A DNA stretch of 64,000 bases from JADGRF01 sp035274465 (GCA_035274465.1 DATEOF010000103.1:14507-78506), one strand, 5' to 3'. Positions 47,242 through 57,285 are shown, counted from the stretch's first letter. Program-made: numbers and translations. Notes: generated from the sequence alone by a model not told the origin.

Positions 47242-48545
47242 TCCCCGCGCTCCTCATCCTCGGCTTGCTGCTGCTGAACGCCCTGTTCGTGGCTGCAGAG
47301 TTCGCGATCATCGGCGTGCCCAAGGTGAGAATCGAGCACATCGCAAGCCGCGGCAGCCGGCTCGCGCGCGCGGTTCTGCACGTCTTGCGCGACCCGAGGC
47401 TGCAGGACCGCTACATCGCGACGGCGCAACTCGGCATCACGTTCGCGAGCCTCTCGCTCGGCATGTACGGGGAGCATCAATTGGCCATTGGCTTGATGGA
47501 TCCGCTTCTGGGTCTCGACCTGTCGGAAGCGACTGCGCACGTGCTCGCGAGTGCGTGTGCAGTCGCGGGTCTGACCTACCTACACATCGTCCTGGGCGAG
47601 ATGATTCCAAAGACATTGGCGTTACAACACGCGGAGGCGACCGCGCTGTGGGTCAGCCGACCCATGGCTTGGGTCGAGCGCATGTTGTGGCCGCTCGTGT
47701 TCCTGCTCGAAGCGGCGGGGAACCTCGTACTTCGGCTGTTCGGAGTTCAGCGCGGGCACGATACGGCTGCGCCGAGCACCGAAACCCTACGCTCGAAGAT
47801 CGAGGAGAGCATGGCTCAGGGAGAACTGGACACGGAGGCCGGCTCAGTGCTCGAGGACCTATTCGCGTTCGGTGAGATGTCGGCGGGTGAAGTGATGGTC
47901 TCGCGTCTACGCGTCGTGGGTTTGCCGCTCGACGCGTCACCGGAGCAGATGCGTCGGGTGCTCCGGAGCGCGCCACACTCTAGATATCCAGTGTACGATG
48001 GGACGCTCGATCGGATCGTCGGCATGGTATTGGTGCGCGACGTGCTCGGCCTTCTGCTCGAGGGTCGAGCGCTGGTCGAGGCGAACGTGCGGTCCATTCC
48101 ATTCGTTCCGGCGACTGCGCGCTTGGACGTGGTCCTGACCCGGATGAGGCAGGACAAGACGCAGATGGTCGTCGTGATGGATGAGCAAGGCGGCACCTCG
48201 GGCATCATCACAGCCGAAGATCTGTTTGGCGAGGTGATCGGGCCGTCGACCGATGGCGAGTCTCGGCAGGCGTCCGTCTATGACAAGGCAGGCGAGCTGC
48301 GAGCGCTCGGTGTGGCACGCATCGCCGACGTCGCCGGGCGGCTCGGCCTCGAGCGCGCGCATTCAGAAGTCGATACGGTGAGCGGACTCGTGTTGGCGAT
48401 CCTGAATCGACCGCCGATCATCGGCGACATCGTACACTGGCAGGGCATGGAGCTGCGTGTGTGCAGCGTCGAAGGTCGCGGCGCGCAGGAAGTGGCCGTG
48501 CGCGCCTACACGCCGGACGAACAGCGCGACCCGCCGGCGCACTGA
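47238..48545 (+). CDS. CNNM/CorC-type transporter, second of a pair
   Basis: 435 residues, same layout as its neighbour. MIPALLILGLLLLNALFVAA and EFAIIGVPKVRIEHIA open the DUF21 domain, GITFASLSLGMYGE and GEMIPKTLALQ follow. The CBS pair is MVSRLRVVGLPLDAS with SRYPVYDGTLDRIVGMV and TQMVVVMDEQGGTSGIITAE. The CorC_HlyC tail has VSGLVLAILNRPPIIGDIV. Tandem, overlapping CNNM genes are common and may form a heteromeric transporter. The start at 47238 is fixed by the 4-base overlap. Confidence 0.92.
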   Translation: MIPALLILGLLLLNALFVAAEFAIIGVPKVRIEHIASRGSRLARAVLHVLRDPRLQDRYIATAQLGITFASLSLGMYGEHQLAIGLMDPLLGLDLSEATAHVLASACAVAGLTYLHIVLGEMIPKTLALQHAEATALWVSRPMAWVERMLWPLVFLLEAAGNLVLRLFGVQRGHDTAAPSTETLRSKIEESMAQGELDTEAGSVLEDLFAFGEMSAGEVMVSRLRVVGLPLDASPEQMRRVLRSAPHSRYPVYDGTLDRIVGMVLVRDVLGLLLEGRALVEANVRSIPFVPATARLDVVLTRMRQDKTQMVVVMDEQGGTSGIITAEDLFGEVIGPSTDGESRQASVYDKAGELRALGVARIADVAGRLGLERAHSEVDTVSGLVLAILNRPPIIGDIVHWQGMELRVCSVEGRGAQEVAVRAYTPDEQRDPPAH

Positions 48546-48755
48546 GCGCCGAACCCGAATCCGGCTAGCACGAAGCCGTGCGCTCGTCGTCTCGCTGCTC
48601 AAGCTACCGACGAACAGCTTGCTCGGAATCGCTGCCGCGCTGCGCTGCACGGTGTTGCCGCCTTGGAGCGATCGCATCACCTCTTCGATCGAACCGCAAG
48701 CCACCGATGATGTCCGACGCGCTCACGAGGCTGATCGCTGGGAGCTTCGCCCGAC

Positions 48756-49110
48756 ATGACCGCATCGAAGCAATTCCGCCCCAGAGAAAGCGCGGGGTTC
48801 GCCCGCGTACGTCCCGACCACACGTGCGCGGTGGGGCTCGAGACGATGCGCGTCGGCGATGGGCCACTCACTGCGCTCTTGGCGTCGCTGGCGGATAGCT
48901 TCAGCCGTCGTGCGTTGGGCGTGGTGCTGACGGGGATGGGAACCGATGGCTCCGCCGGCGCCCGCCAGCTCAGGGATGCCTGCCGGCGGAACAGTCGTCG
49001 TGCAAAGCGCCGATAGCGCCGAGGCGTCTGGGGTGCCGCTCGCCGCCATCGAGCGCGGCGCTGCGGATCTCGTGCTGCCGCTGCACGAAATCGGGGGCTG
49101 TGATCCGCGA
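48756..49110 (+). pseudogene. CheB methylesterase, C-terminal fragment, frameshifted
   Basis: The frame from 48756 reads LTALLASLADSFSRRALGVV and LTGMGTDGSAGARQLRDA, the catalytic-Asp loop of CheB. After a shift near 48978 the next frame reads GGTVVVQSADSAEASGVPLA and AIERGAADLVLPLHEI, the C-terminal strands. The Ser/His half of the active site is missing. It may be a partner of, or debris from, a second CheB-kinase fusion like the one at 41278. Confidence 0.7.
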
Positions 49111-49213
49111 CCTCGTGCTCGGCAAGCAGCTGCCGAAGCCGCGCGAGGAACAGTTCCTGGACGCAGTGGCCGTTGCGATGATCACGCCCGGACAGACGAG
49201 CCACGCAAGCTCG

Positions 49214-49327
49214 CGGACGATCTGCGGACCGTTGCGGACGGTTTGCGCGCGGAAGCGGACAATCGCAGCTTACAGATGGAGGATCAAATCCACTGGGAAT
49301 TCAACCACTTGCGGCTCCGAAAAAGGG
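49214..49327 (+). repeat. Direct repeat, left copy (tRNA-Asn 3' end similarity)
   Basis: About 114 bases aligned with 58230-58342. The first about 45 and last about 27 bases match well, the middle poorly. The right end (GCGGCTCCGAAAAAGGG) equals the 3' end of the tRNA-Asn gene at 58330 apart from one base. It could be the far attachment site of an inserted block. Confidence 0.6.
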
Positions 49328-49359
49328 TAAGACCTCGCCCGTGCCCGTATTGACGTGGG

Positions 49360-49741
49360 TCGGCGCGGCTCAGGCCGGTTCGATCTCGTGGGGAAGCGGG
49401 ATCTCGACATCTTCGAGGGCGGCAGCGATCGCGAGCTTGAGGTAGCGCTCCGGTGGGACGAACTGGGCCGCTTCCTCGAGGACCCCAAGCTTCCGCTCGA
49501 CAACAATGCGTCGGAACGCGCGCTTCGCCGGGTGGCTCTCGGGCGCAAGAATTATCTCTTCGTCGGCGACCTGCAGGCGGGCCGCAACCTCGCTGGTTTG
49601 TACTCGCTGGTCGCGACCTGCGAAGCGCGCGGCATCAATCCCTTCGAGTATCTCGCCGACGCGCTTCCTCGTGTGTCCGATCACCTGCAATCCCGCCTCG
49701 ACGAGCTTCTTCCCGGTGCGTGGGCGGCAGCACGCGCGTGA
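49360..49741 (+). mobile_element. IS66-family transposase, C-terminal remnant
   Basis: The frame reads LEVALRWDELGRFLEDPKLP then LDNNASERALRRVALGRKNY, LFVGDLQAGRNLAGLYSLVA and ARGINPFEYLADALPRV, ending RLDELLPGAWAAARA. This is the last about 120 residues of an IS66 TnpC-type transposase: F-L-x-D-x-x-L-x-x-D-N-N-x-x-E-R-A-L-R with the catalytic Glu, then I-N-P-x-x-Y-L. The first 350 or so residues are absent. Confidence 0.85.
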
Positions 49742-49822
49742 ATCAAGCCGCCGCCGGCCGGACGGTTACTGTGCGGCAGCGCGCGGCGTGAATCAATCCG
49801 TCGCCGGCCGGACGGTACCGAT
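49738..49822 (+). repeat. Short tandem direct repeat after the IS66 tail
   Basis: The unit GTGAATCAAGCCGCCGCCGG, continuing CCGGACGGT, occurs at about 49740. It recurs about 50 bases later with two changes (near 49790), just after the transposase stop codon. It may be a duplicated element end. Confidence 0.5.
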
Positions 49823-49835
49823 GTTTGAGCGCTGT

Positions 49836-51068
49836 TCACTTTTGGTGGCAGCTGGAGCAAATGCGACCAACAACGGCAGCATCGTTCACCGGATTGCCGT
49901 CCATGACATTGGCGATGCGTTGTTCGAGGTCACGCTTGAATGGCCACTGGTCATAGACAGGAGAGTTCTGCGCCGTTCGGTACACGGCACTGACACGCTC
50001 CTTGCTCCAGCCCGCTTTGACTGCCAGATCCCCGAACGTCATGAACCAACCCTCCCAGACGTGCGGCACAATCCCAGCGTTTGTGCACACGCGTTGGCCG
50101 TACTTCGGATGCCCCTCCTTCGGGTAGACCCATGCACCGGACGCATCCGTCTCGAGCATGCACGCCCCGACGTCGGCGACCATGTCGTTCACGCCGTATT
50201 TTTTGAAGTTTGGATCCGTGCTCGCGAGCGAGCCCGTGCCGTACCCGCGCAGAAAGTGCCCGTACTCAGGAAACTGGTCGACGCTTTCCTGCAAGGTCTC
50301 GAGCCCGGCGGCGAGCTGGCCAAACAAAACTTGGCTCACCCCTAAAAAGCCGGAGGCACGAAAGTCGTTCGGAAGCATTTCGTGCGCCCGGCTCAGGTTC
50401 TCGATGGTACCAGTGACGATGTCAGGTGCCGCGAGTAGACCTGCGCCGCCGCTGTCAGCTGCCGCCCAGAGTCTGAAGATGCCAGCGTAAAGATAGCCAT
50501 ACGCGTTGTCTGGGTTCGCATCGCGATACCGATCGATTCCAGCGATGATTCCCTGTATGTTTGAGTAATCCGCACGCGTCAGGGCGTCGTAGGCATCGGT
50601 GAGGGCGTCACCTCTCATAGAATTCGGCGCGGCCCACTTGTCCGCCGGTGGCGCAGCACTCCCAGCCGTCACCGCTGCACCCCCGGCCCCCTGCCCTGCG
50701 GCAGACGCCACCGAACCACCGGTTCCAGCCCCGGACGCCTGAACTCCAGCATTTTGCCCACTGGCCTGGGATGCAGCGCCTGCACCGCCTGGTGCATTCT
50801 GGGATGCGGCGCCTGCGCCGGATCCCCCATTCATAGCGACACCGTTCGATCCCGAAGCACCTGCGTCGCTGGTCGGCTGACTCGCTGTGTCATCGCCGCG
50901 TGTGCCTGAACTCGTTGGAACAATCGTCATGGGGACTGATGGAGGGGAAGAAACCTGGCCTGAACTCGTTGCACTTGGCCCTGCGGTTGGTTCTAGAACC
51001 TCCTGACCGCAGGCCGCATAACCGAAGATCACGGCAACTTTCAAGACCGACCTATATCTGCTGCTCAT
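49836..51068 (-). CDS. Lipoprotein ending in a haem-type CxxCH motif
   Basis: 410 residues from the ATG at 51068. The signal peptide ends in lipobox GYAAC. A Gly/Ala/Ser-rich linker of about 140 residues precedes a helical domain (DAYDALTRADYSNIQGIIAG, AYGYLYAGIFRLWAAADSGG, RASGFLGVSQVLFGQLAAGL) that resembles TPR-type packing. The last residues are GRICSSCHQK, a single CxxCH at the very end. One c-type haem could attach there, or it may be a vestige. It is followed upstream on the same strand by the amidohydrolase, so the two may form a surface-associated pathway (inference). Confidence 0.8.
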   Translation of the reverse strand: MSSRYRSVLKVAVIFGYAACGQEVLEPTAGPSATSSGQVSSPPSVPMTIVPTSSGTRGDDTASQPTSDAGASGSNGVAMNGGSGAGAASQNAPGGAGAASQASGQNAGVQASGAGTGGSVASAAGQGAGGAAVTAGSAAPPADKWAAPNSMRGDALTDAYDALTRADYSNIQGIIAGIDRYRDANPDNAYGYLYAGIFRLWAAADSGGAGLLAAPDIVTGTIENLSRAHEMLPNDFRASGFLGVSQVLFGQLAAGLETLQESVDQFPEYGHFLRGYGTGSLASTDPNFKKYGVNDMVADVGACMLETDASGAWVYPKEGHPKYGQRVCTNAGIVPHVWEGWFMTFGDLAVKAGWSKERVSAVYRTAQNSPVYDQWPFKRDLEQRIANVMDGNPVNDAAVVGRICSSCHQK

Positions 51069-51249
51069 ACCATTGCTGCGAAGATGACCTGGGCGCATGA
51101 GGACAAACCTTCCGATGATGTGTGCGCGTGATGTGTACAAGCCCGTCGTCATAGACTCGTCAACCTATAGTCAGAACAGCGTCAAAGTGACGTGGCGCGC
51201 GCACCCGCCTATTTTCAGGTCGGGGGTACAATACAGTCGCGCGTGTCGC

Positions 51250-53058
51250 TCAAACCCCCGGTCTGCCACCAGTGAGACGCGCGAGGTTCCAGAACTCGCG
51301 CCGCGTGATTGGTCCCGCGCCCCTACCAAAGGCCCAACGTCGCGGACCCAATTCGCCGTCCATGACTTCCTTGAGCGCACTCAGCTTGGTCTGGCGAATG
51401 GCACAACGCACTTCATTGGGGTCGATTTTGTAAATCTTGGCTGCGTTCAGGCCGAAGATCTTCGCCTTGAGCTCCGGCGTCAGCTCCGGGTATCCGTACA
51501 TGTCCTGAAATGCTTTGGAGATCTGGAACATGCGAAAGGCTTCAATTTGCGGTTGCGGCGAGCCCATCCAAACGCATTCTGAGCCCCACACGACGTTGTC
51601 TTCACCGCAGTATTTCAGCAGCTTGCCGATTACGTGCTGGGCCTTCTCGGGCATGTTCATGATCTGCCCCCAGACCGCACCGAGCTCGGCGTACACGTTC
51701 TTGCCCTTGAGGTCGTTCTTCTCAACTGTACGGCAGAGACGATCCGTTCCGAGCGTGTTGCTTGGATCGTACGGGCCTTCGCCTCGGAGGTCGACTTCGA
51801 TGGCCGAGTGGTAAACTAGGAATGCAGTGTCAGGATACATTTTGGCGACCACACCCACATCCTTCGGGTCGCTGTAGGCTGCGTCCCAGCCAGGGAAAAC
51901 AAGTCCCTTGTGGACGCAGATGATCTTGGAATCCAGCTCCCGTGCTTTTTCGATGAACGGAATGCCAGACTTCGGATCATCCAACCACCAACCCGTGCCA
52001 TTGGGCCCCCACTCTGTATATGTTTTGAAGCCCCAGCATCCATGTTCCTTCTTGATCCGCTCCATGATTGCGAGCTGCAGCGGCAGATTGTCCGTAGGGT
52101 TGACCTGACAATGATTAACGACCCGCTGACTCCTGCCGATCATGTTGAACTCGTCGCGTTCACGCCACATGGCATCATTGTCAAGCGCGGCGCCACAAGC
52201 GGTTCTTCGACCATCCGTGCAGAGCGCTGCAGGGAAGCCAGAAAGCACAGCCAGAGTAGTCTCACTCTGAAGAAACACTTTTTCCAAATAGGCTTGACCG
52301 TCGATACATGTTTTTAGGTCAGGCTCCCTGCAGTGGTTGTACTGCTGCAGAAACGAGGCGTAGATATCACCTATGAATGGATCAGTAGTCCGCCATTCAC
52401 CATTCATGTCGACATGGTGTGTCTGACAGTCAAAAATGAACTCGCCCTTTCCATTCAGCAGATCCTCCGCCATCGCACAATTCATCGTGGCTTCTTCCGG
52501 AACAACGAAGCCGCCACCGGACCCCGACTTCGATGAGCCGCCCATTCCGCCCGCACCGCCAGTGCCGCTGACCCCGGCGCGGCTTCCGCTTTGACCAGTC
52601 GCGCTGGCACCCGCGCCACTACTTCCGCTCGCGGCGATCCCAGAGATACCAGGGTTGGCAGATGCAGGCATGGATGCCGGCTCGGATGCGCCGCCACGTC
52701 CAGCCTCCAACACGCTAGGCGAACCTGCGCCGATCGCGCCCACTCCACTGCCCGACGTGCCAGCACCCATGTCGATGAACGCCGCTCGTTTGCCCTCGCT
52801 CGAACATGCCGCAGCGAGGTTCAATACACTCAGTGACGTGCACATGCCCATGGCGCTCGCGAGAAACTCGCGACGATCCACGCCCACCTTGCGAGATTTT
52901 TCGTCCGCTTGACGCAGGATCTCCGCACGAATGCGCTGCTCCCTCGGCGTGCTCTGATGAAAAAACTCACCGTTTGACATGTTGCCCAGCCGAATCGGAG
53001 GTTCCAGGGGCAACTCCGGTTGAGTTTTTTTTCGTTTGAGCCATTGCACACGCTTCAT
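51250..53058 (-). CDS. Tat-exported amidohydrolase-family lipoprotein
   Basis: 602 residues from the ATG at 53058, preceded by GGAGG. After about 55 charged residues comes a Tat-like signal DRREFLASAMGMCTS ending in lipobox AAAC, then a Gly/Ser/Ala-rich linker to about 180. The rest is an amidohydrolase_2 TIM barrel: FIFDCQTHHVDM (metal-type His pair), VVNHCQVNP, IICVHKGL, TAFLVYHSAIE (His) and NVVWGSECVWMGSPQP (late acidic residue). It likely hydrolyses or decarboxylates a carboxylic substrate outside the inner membrane. The signal after a long N-terminal extension is typical of this myxobacterial group. Confidence 0.85.
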   Translation of the reverse strand: MKRVQWLKRKKTQPELPLEPPIRLGNMSNGEFFHQSTPREQRIRAEILRQADEKSRKVGVDRREFLASAMGMCTSLSVLNLAAACSSEGKRAAFIDMGAGTSGSGVGAIGAGSPSVLEAGRGGASEPASMPASANPGISGIAASGSSGAGASATGQSGSRAGVSGTGGAGGMGGSSKSGSGGGFVVPEEATMNCAMAEDLLNGKGEFIFDCQTHHVDMNGEWRTTDPFIGDIYASFLQQYNHCREPDLKTCIDGQAYLEKVFLQSETTLAVLSGFPAALCTDGRRTACGAALDNDAMWRERDEFNMIGRSQRVVNHCQVNPTDNLPLQLAIMERIKKEHGCWGFKTYTEWGPNGTGWWLDDPKSGIPFIEKARELDSKIICVHKGLVFPGWDAAYSDPKDVGVVAKMYPDTAFLVYHSAIEVDLRGEGPYDPSNTLGTDRLCRTVEKNDLKGKNVYAELGAVWGQIMNMPEKAQHVIGKLLKYCGEDNVVWGSECVWMGSPQPQIEAFRMFQISKAFQDMYGYPELTPELKAKIFGLNAAKIYKIDPNEVRCAIRQTKLSALKEVMDGELGPRRWAFGRGAGPITRREFWNLARLTGGRPGV

Positions 53059-53637
53059 GACTGCCTCCACCCGTTTCTTCCTAGTCGCGAACGCATGGAG
53101 CGCCCTTCGCCTTTCCCACGTTCGACTTTGGCTGCTGCCTGCATCCACACCATAGGTGTGCGGCGTCATACCGGCGTCATATGGCCGTCAATAGTCGCTT
53201 GCTTGATCGACGTAGCCAGCGTTCTCGCGTCCTCGACTCTAGTCGCGCATTCCCAGCGCAGTGTCGTGCGTCGGATCCGTCCGCGGTTCGTTCGCTCCGC
53301 TCGCCTGCGCGCTGACTTGCATGACGTGCTGCAGACCGCTTCGTCTCCCTCTCGAACCGTAGTTGCGCCGCCGTTAGCTGCATCGGAAGCACAGGGGTCC
53401 GTGCCGTCTCGCCGAGCGGGCCGGGTCAGTCGTCACGAAGAGCCACTGCGCTCGGGAGAGCAAGCGCTCAGCGCTCCAGGCGGCGGAAGCGTACGTTTGT
53501 GAGAGCGCGCTGCGGACGACCATGGCCGCGCTCGCCGGAATCGCGAGTCGTAGTCATCCGAGAGTCCTAACCTTGGGCCACTTCCGTGCCGCGCCACGCA
53601 ATGAGCCGAGTCGGTCGGAACGGGCTACTGAGAGGCC
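53059..53637. other. Intergenic stretch between divergent genes
   Basis: No gene is supported on either strand. It contains CACACCATAGGTGTG (53146-53160), an inverted repeat about 90 bases upstream of the amidohydrolase start that could be an operator. Otherwise I see nothing. Confidence 0.4.
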
Positions 53638-56600
53638 ATGGCCGGACATCAGAAAGGACCACCAAGGAGGACTAAGCGCGTGCAATCGGAGCGCGGGGTG
53701 GTCCGCGAGTCTGCGCAACAACACAGATTCAGCATACGCCTCTTAGGAGGATTCGAGATTCGCGGTCCGCAGGGCCCCACGCTTCTACCCACGCGCAAAG
53801 CCGAGGGGGTCGTGGCCATCGTGGCGCTCCAACCCGGCGAGGCCATCGAGCGCGACAAACTCTGCGGTCTGCTCTGGCCGGACGTGCGCGATGCGCAAGC
53901 GCTGCACAGCTTGCGTCAAACGCTCATGTACATTCGTCGAGCGATCGGCGATGTGCTTCGGACCGACCTAAGGACCGTGACGATCGCCGCCGACATGGTG
54001 GAAATCGATGTCGCGAAGCTCCGCATGCACCTGGCGCTCGGGACTCGCAATTCGTTGATCGAGGCCGCGCAGCTTTATCGTGGCGATCTCATGGATGGCG
54101 TGACGGTTCGCGAGCAGCCGTTCGAGGCCTTTCTGACCGTGGAGCGTGAACGTCTCCGTAGCACGATGATCCGCGGCCTGCGGCAGCTCGTCGATCTGCA
54201 TGATGATGCCGGCGACATCCCCGAGGCTTTGGAGGCCTGTTCGTTACTCCTGCAGTTCGATCCGTTGAACGAGAAGACGCACCGGACGTACATGCGGCTC
54301 CAGCTGCGCCAGGGACAGCGAGCGACTGCGCTCGCACATTACCGCAAGCTCTTGCGAACGTTGAGAAGCGAGCTCGGCACGGAGCCAGACGCGGAGACGC
54401 GGCGCTTACATACAGAGCTGGAAAACGGCGGGACCGCGGCAGCGCTCGATGAGAGCCGAATTGCTGCCACTGCGCGAATTTCTGCGTTCAGTGTCAACGA
54501 TGAGGGAGAGCCACTGATTCTGCGCGACAGTGAAGTTGCTGAGCTAATAGCGGCGCGCGCGGCCGCGCTCGCTGGTCGTGCGCGCGGCTGCCTCGTGCTG
54601 GGCGAAGCTGGCGTCGGCAAGACGCGACTTTGCCAACAGTTCACGAGTGTCCTCGACGCGGAGGGCGCGCAAACGCTGCGCGCACGCTGCTTCGAGTCCG
54701 AGCAGGTGTTGCCGTTCTCGTTATGGGCGAACTTGCTAAGTGACGCCCAGCGAAGGGTCCCAGGCGTAATGGAGGGAATGCCCGATATCGTTCGAGCTCA
54801 GCTCGCACGACTATTGCCCGGCGGCGAGTCGATCACGCGAACGCGCCGCGTCGAAGATCACCTCGCCACGTTTCGGGCCTTAGAAGTGCTCCTACGTCGC
54901 ATCCACGATCGCGCACCGCTCACGTTGATCCTCGAGGACTTGCATTGGGCCGATGACATGAGCATGCGAGCGCTCTGCTACGTGGTGCGCCGTGGGACTG
55001 GGTTTTGGATCGGAACAGCTAGACCCGAAGACATTGCCTCCCAATCGTTCCTGCAAGCCGCGCTGAGCGAGCTCGATCGCGAGCAGAGTCTCGTTCGCGT
55101 TGACTTGTCACCGTTCTCGCAGTCTCAGAGCTTCGAGCTCGCTAGACTCTGGATAAATCACTTGCAGCTGCCAACCGCACCCGAGTCTTGGATCCAGCAA
55201 GTCTGGTTGATGAGTGAAGGAAACGCCTTGGCAATCGTAGAGAGCATTCGCGCCTGTGCGCAAGAGGCGCAGGGTGGAGCGCGCGATCACCTGTCGGTGC
55301 CCGAGCGGGTGCGCGACCTGATTCAGCAGCGCGTGCGACGGGTGAGCCCAGCCGCGAGGGAGCTCCTAGGGTTAGCCGCAGTCCACGGCCGAGAGTTGGA
55401 CCTCTCGCTCGCGGGTTCAGCCATGCAGCCTGAGCAGCTCGCCACTGCGGCCGAGGAGGTCGTGGACAGCTGGCTGATGCGGCCGAACAGGGACTGTCTC
55501 GAGTTCATACACGACCGCGTGCGGGAGACACTGTACAACGAGATGCTGTCCCCGCGTCGTCGGCTGCTACACGCTCGCCTTGCTAGAGCGCTGCAACAGC
55601 AGCCGGGCGTCAGGTCCTCAGCGGCGGTGGGGCAGATCGGGTATCACTACTCCAAAGCAGGTAGTGCGCCCGAAGCAATTTCGTTCCTGGTGCGTTTCGC
55701 CGAGGAAGTGCAACGGGGGCACGCGCTCGTTGAAGCCTTCACAGCACTCGAGCAAGCGTCGCGGAACGCCGCACAGTTGGATGAGCCCGAACGCACGCGT
55801 GTTGTGGTCGAGCTCGTGATCCGAAAAGGTTTCTGCCTGGCGTTCATGGGTCGTTCGCAAGAGCTAGTGGAGTTACTCGAGCGACACGTCCGCGAGCTAG
55901 ATTGTCTGCGGCGGCCGGACCTCGCCGCACCATTCCACTTTTGGTGGGCGTTCGGACTCACCCTTCTGGGTGACCAGCAGCGAGCCGAAGACCACGCCCG
56001 TCGCTCCCTCGAGTACGCGACGGCGTGTGGTGAGCAGCGCTGTCTGGCGTTTGCCCATGGGATCTTGGCCTATCACTGTGGAGTAACCGCACGCTGGAAT
56101 GATGGGGTGGAGCACGGGGAGAAGTCACTTGCGTTGATCGATCCCGAGGACGAGATGCCAGAAGGCGTCGTGCTCGCCGCAATCAACACGCACATGAACT
56201 ACCTCGGGCGCGGGGATTGGGAGAAAGCTCTGGCCGCAGCCCGGCTCGCCGCGGCCCGGGCGTGCGATGCAGGGAGTGAGCGCGGTGAGTCGCTGGCGGC
56301 TACTGCCGAGGCCTCAGTGTACTTGCAGCTCGGACAGTGGCCCGCAGCGCTCGCGTCCGCGCAACGTGCCCTCGATAAGAGCAACACGCCCCTGACATTC
56401 GCCTTCGCGCTCTGGACATTCGCGCGTGCACAACTCGGCAGTGGTAAGTGCAAGTTGGCGATAGAGACGCTGAAACCTATGTTGAACGAGCTCAAGACGC
56501 GCGGCGTTGTGAACCTCGTGGCTCCCGTGATGACCACACTAGCCGAGGCCACGTTGCGGGATGAGAACGCCAGAGAAGCGCTTTGCCACGCGGAAGATGC

Positions 56601-56940
56601 GCTCCGGCTGAGCTCGGACGGGATCAGCCCGCTCACTCGCGGCAGCGCGTTACGCATCCTCGGATGCGCCAATCTCGCGCTCGGACAGCATGACCTCGCG
56701 CGCCAGCACTTATTTCAGGCGCTCAGCACTTTTGAGAAGATTGAAGCCACGTTCGACGTCGCTCGGACGCTCGCCGCGCTTGCCCAGCTGGAGCACGAAC
56801 AAGGCCATGCCGGTGCGGCGGCGACACATCTTCGACGTGCCTGCGCCCTCTACTCAGCGCGCGGCGCGAAGGAGCAGGCGGATCGTGTGTCGCGACAGCT
56901 TCAGCAGATGGGTATCGTTGAACATCGTGCGATGAAGTGA
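53638..56940 (+). CDS. BTAD-domain transcriptional activator with AAA ATPase and TPR (AfsR/SARP-like)
   Basis: 1100 residues. Residues 30-125 form an OmpR-like winged helix (FSIRLLGGFEIRGPQG, then LCGLLWPDVRDAQALHSLRQ). Residues 130-265 form the BTAD all-helical domain (AAQLYRGDLMDGV, ALEACSLLLQFDPLNEKTHR, ALAHYRKLLRTLRSELGTEP). The AAA/STAND module has Walker A GEAGVGKTR (about 322) and Walker B LTLILEDLHWADD. A TPR-rich solenoid fills residues 640-1090. It binds DNA and ATP and should activate a nearby target, plausibly the divergent amidohydrolase-lipoprotein pair. The ATG at 53638 has only a weak ribosome site. Confidence 0.92.
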   Translation: MAGHQKGPPRRTKRVQSERGVVRESAQQHRFSIRLLGGFEIRGPQGPTLLPTRKAEGVVAIVALQPGEAIERDKLCGLLWPDVRDAQALHSLRQTLMYIRRAIGDVLRTDLRTVTIAADMVEIDVAKLRMHLALGTRNSLIEAAQLYRGDLMDGVTVREQPFEAFLTVERERLRSTMIRGLRQLVDLHDDAGDIPEALEACSLLLQFDPLNEKTHRTYMRLQLRQGQRATALAHYRKLLRTLRSELGTEPDAETRRLHTELENGGTAAALDESRIAATARISAFSVNDEGEPLILRDSEVAELIAARAAALAGRARGCLVLGEAGVGKTRLCQQFTSVLDAEGAQTLRARCFESEQVLPFSLWANLLSDAQRRVPGVMEGMPDIVRAQLARLLPGGESITRTRRVEDHLATFRALEVLLRRIHDRAPLTLILEDLHWADDMSMRALCYVVRRGTGFWIGTARPEDIASQSFLQAALSELDREQSLVRVDLSPFSQSQSFELARLWINHLQLPTAPESWIQQVWLMSEGNALAIVESIRACAQEAQGGARDHLSVPERVRDLIQQRVRRVSPAARELLGLAAVHGRELDLSLAGSAMQPEQLATAAEEVVDSWLMRPNRDCLEFIHDRVRETLYNEMLSPRRRLLHARLARALQQQPGVRSSAAVGQIGYHYSKAGSAPEAISFLVRFAEEVQRGHALVEAFTALEQASRNAAQLDEPERTRVVVELVIRKGFCLAFMGRSQELVELLERHVRELDCLRRPDLAAPFHFWWAFGLTLLGDQQRAEDHARRSLEYATACGEQRCLAFAHGILAYHCGVTARWNDGVEHGEKSLALIDPEDEMPEGVVLAAINTHMNYLGRGDWEKALAAARLAAARACDAGSERGESLAATAEASVYLQLGQWPAALASAQRALDKSNTPLTFAFALWTFARAQLGSGKCKLAIETLKPMLNELKTRGVVNLVAPVMTTLAEATLRDENAREALCHAEDALRLSSDGISPLTRGSALRILGCANLALGQHDLARQHLFQALSTFEKIEATFDVARTLAALAQLEHEQGHAGAAATHLRRACALYSARGAKEQADRVSRQLQQMGIVEHRAMK

Positions 56941-57108
56941 AATGCAACCACCAAGTCAATTCTCCGCGGCCACAATGCCCGTGACATCGCCGGACACCTG
57001 CAGCACGTGGCCTATCTGGGTAGCCAGTTCACCCGGATATTGAACGCACCATCCGGCGCGACGACCAGCAATGTGACGCCCGAGATCGCGTAGTGTGCCA
57101 ACGATCGA

Positions 57109-57285
57109 TCACGCGGCTTCCAGGTAATAGAAGTCGAGCATGCCACCCAGTCGCTTCCGCCGAGCAACGCGACCGGTCACGGCCGCAACGTCCCTCTTCG
57201 TTTCGATGAGAGTGTTCGCAAGCCCCTGATGATTCCGCTCAGCATGGTAGTGCGCGACATACTCTCGCAGCAGCTCGCGAAGATC
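57109..57285 (-). pseudogene. Transposase C-terminal remnant (integrase type)
   Basis: The minus strand encodes ELLREYVAHYHAERNHQGLA, NTLIE and RVARRKRLGGMLDFYYLEAA then TGA. This is the end of the same transposase type whose front is at 31395-32032 (Y-x-x-x-Y-H-x-E-R-N-H-Q-G-L, then R-R-x-R-L-G-G-x-L-x-F-Y). The catalytic core is missing. The 27 bases over its stop recur at 17237. Confidence 0.75.
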
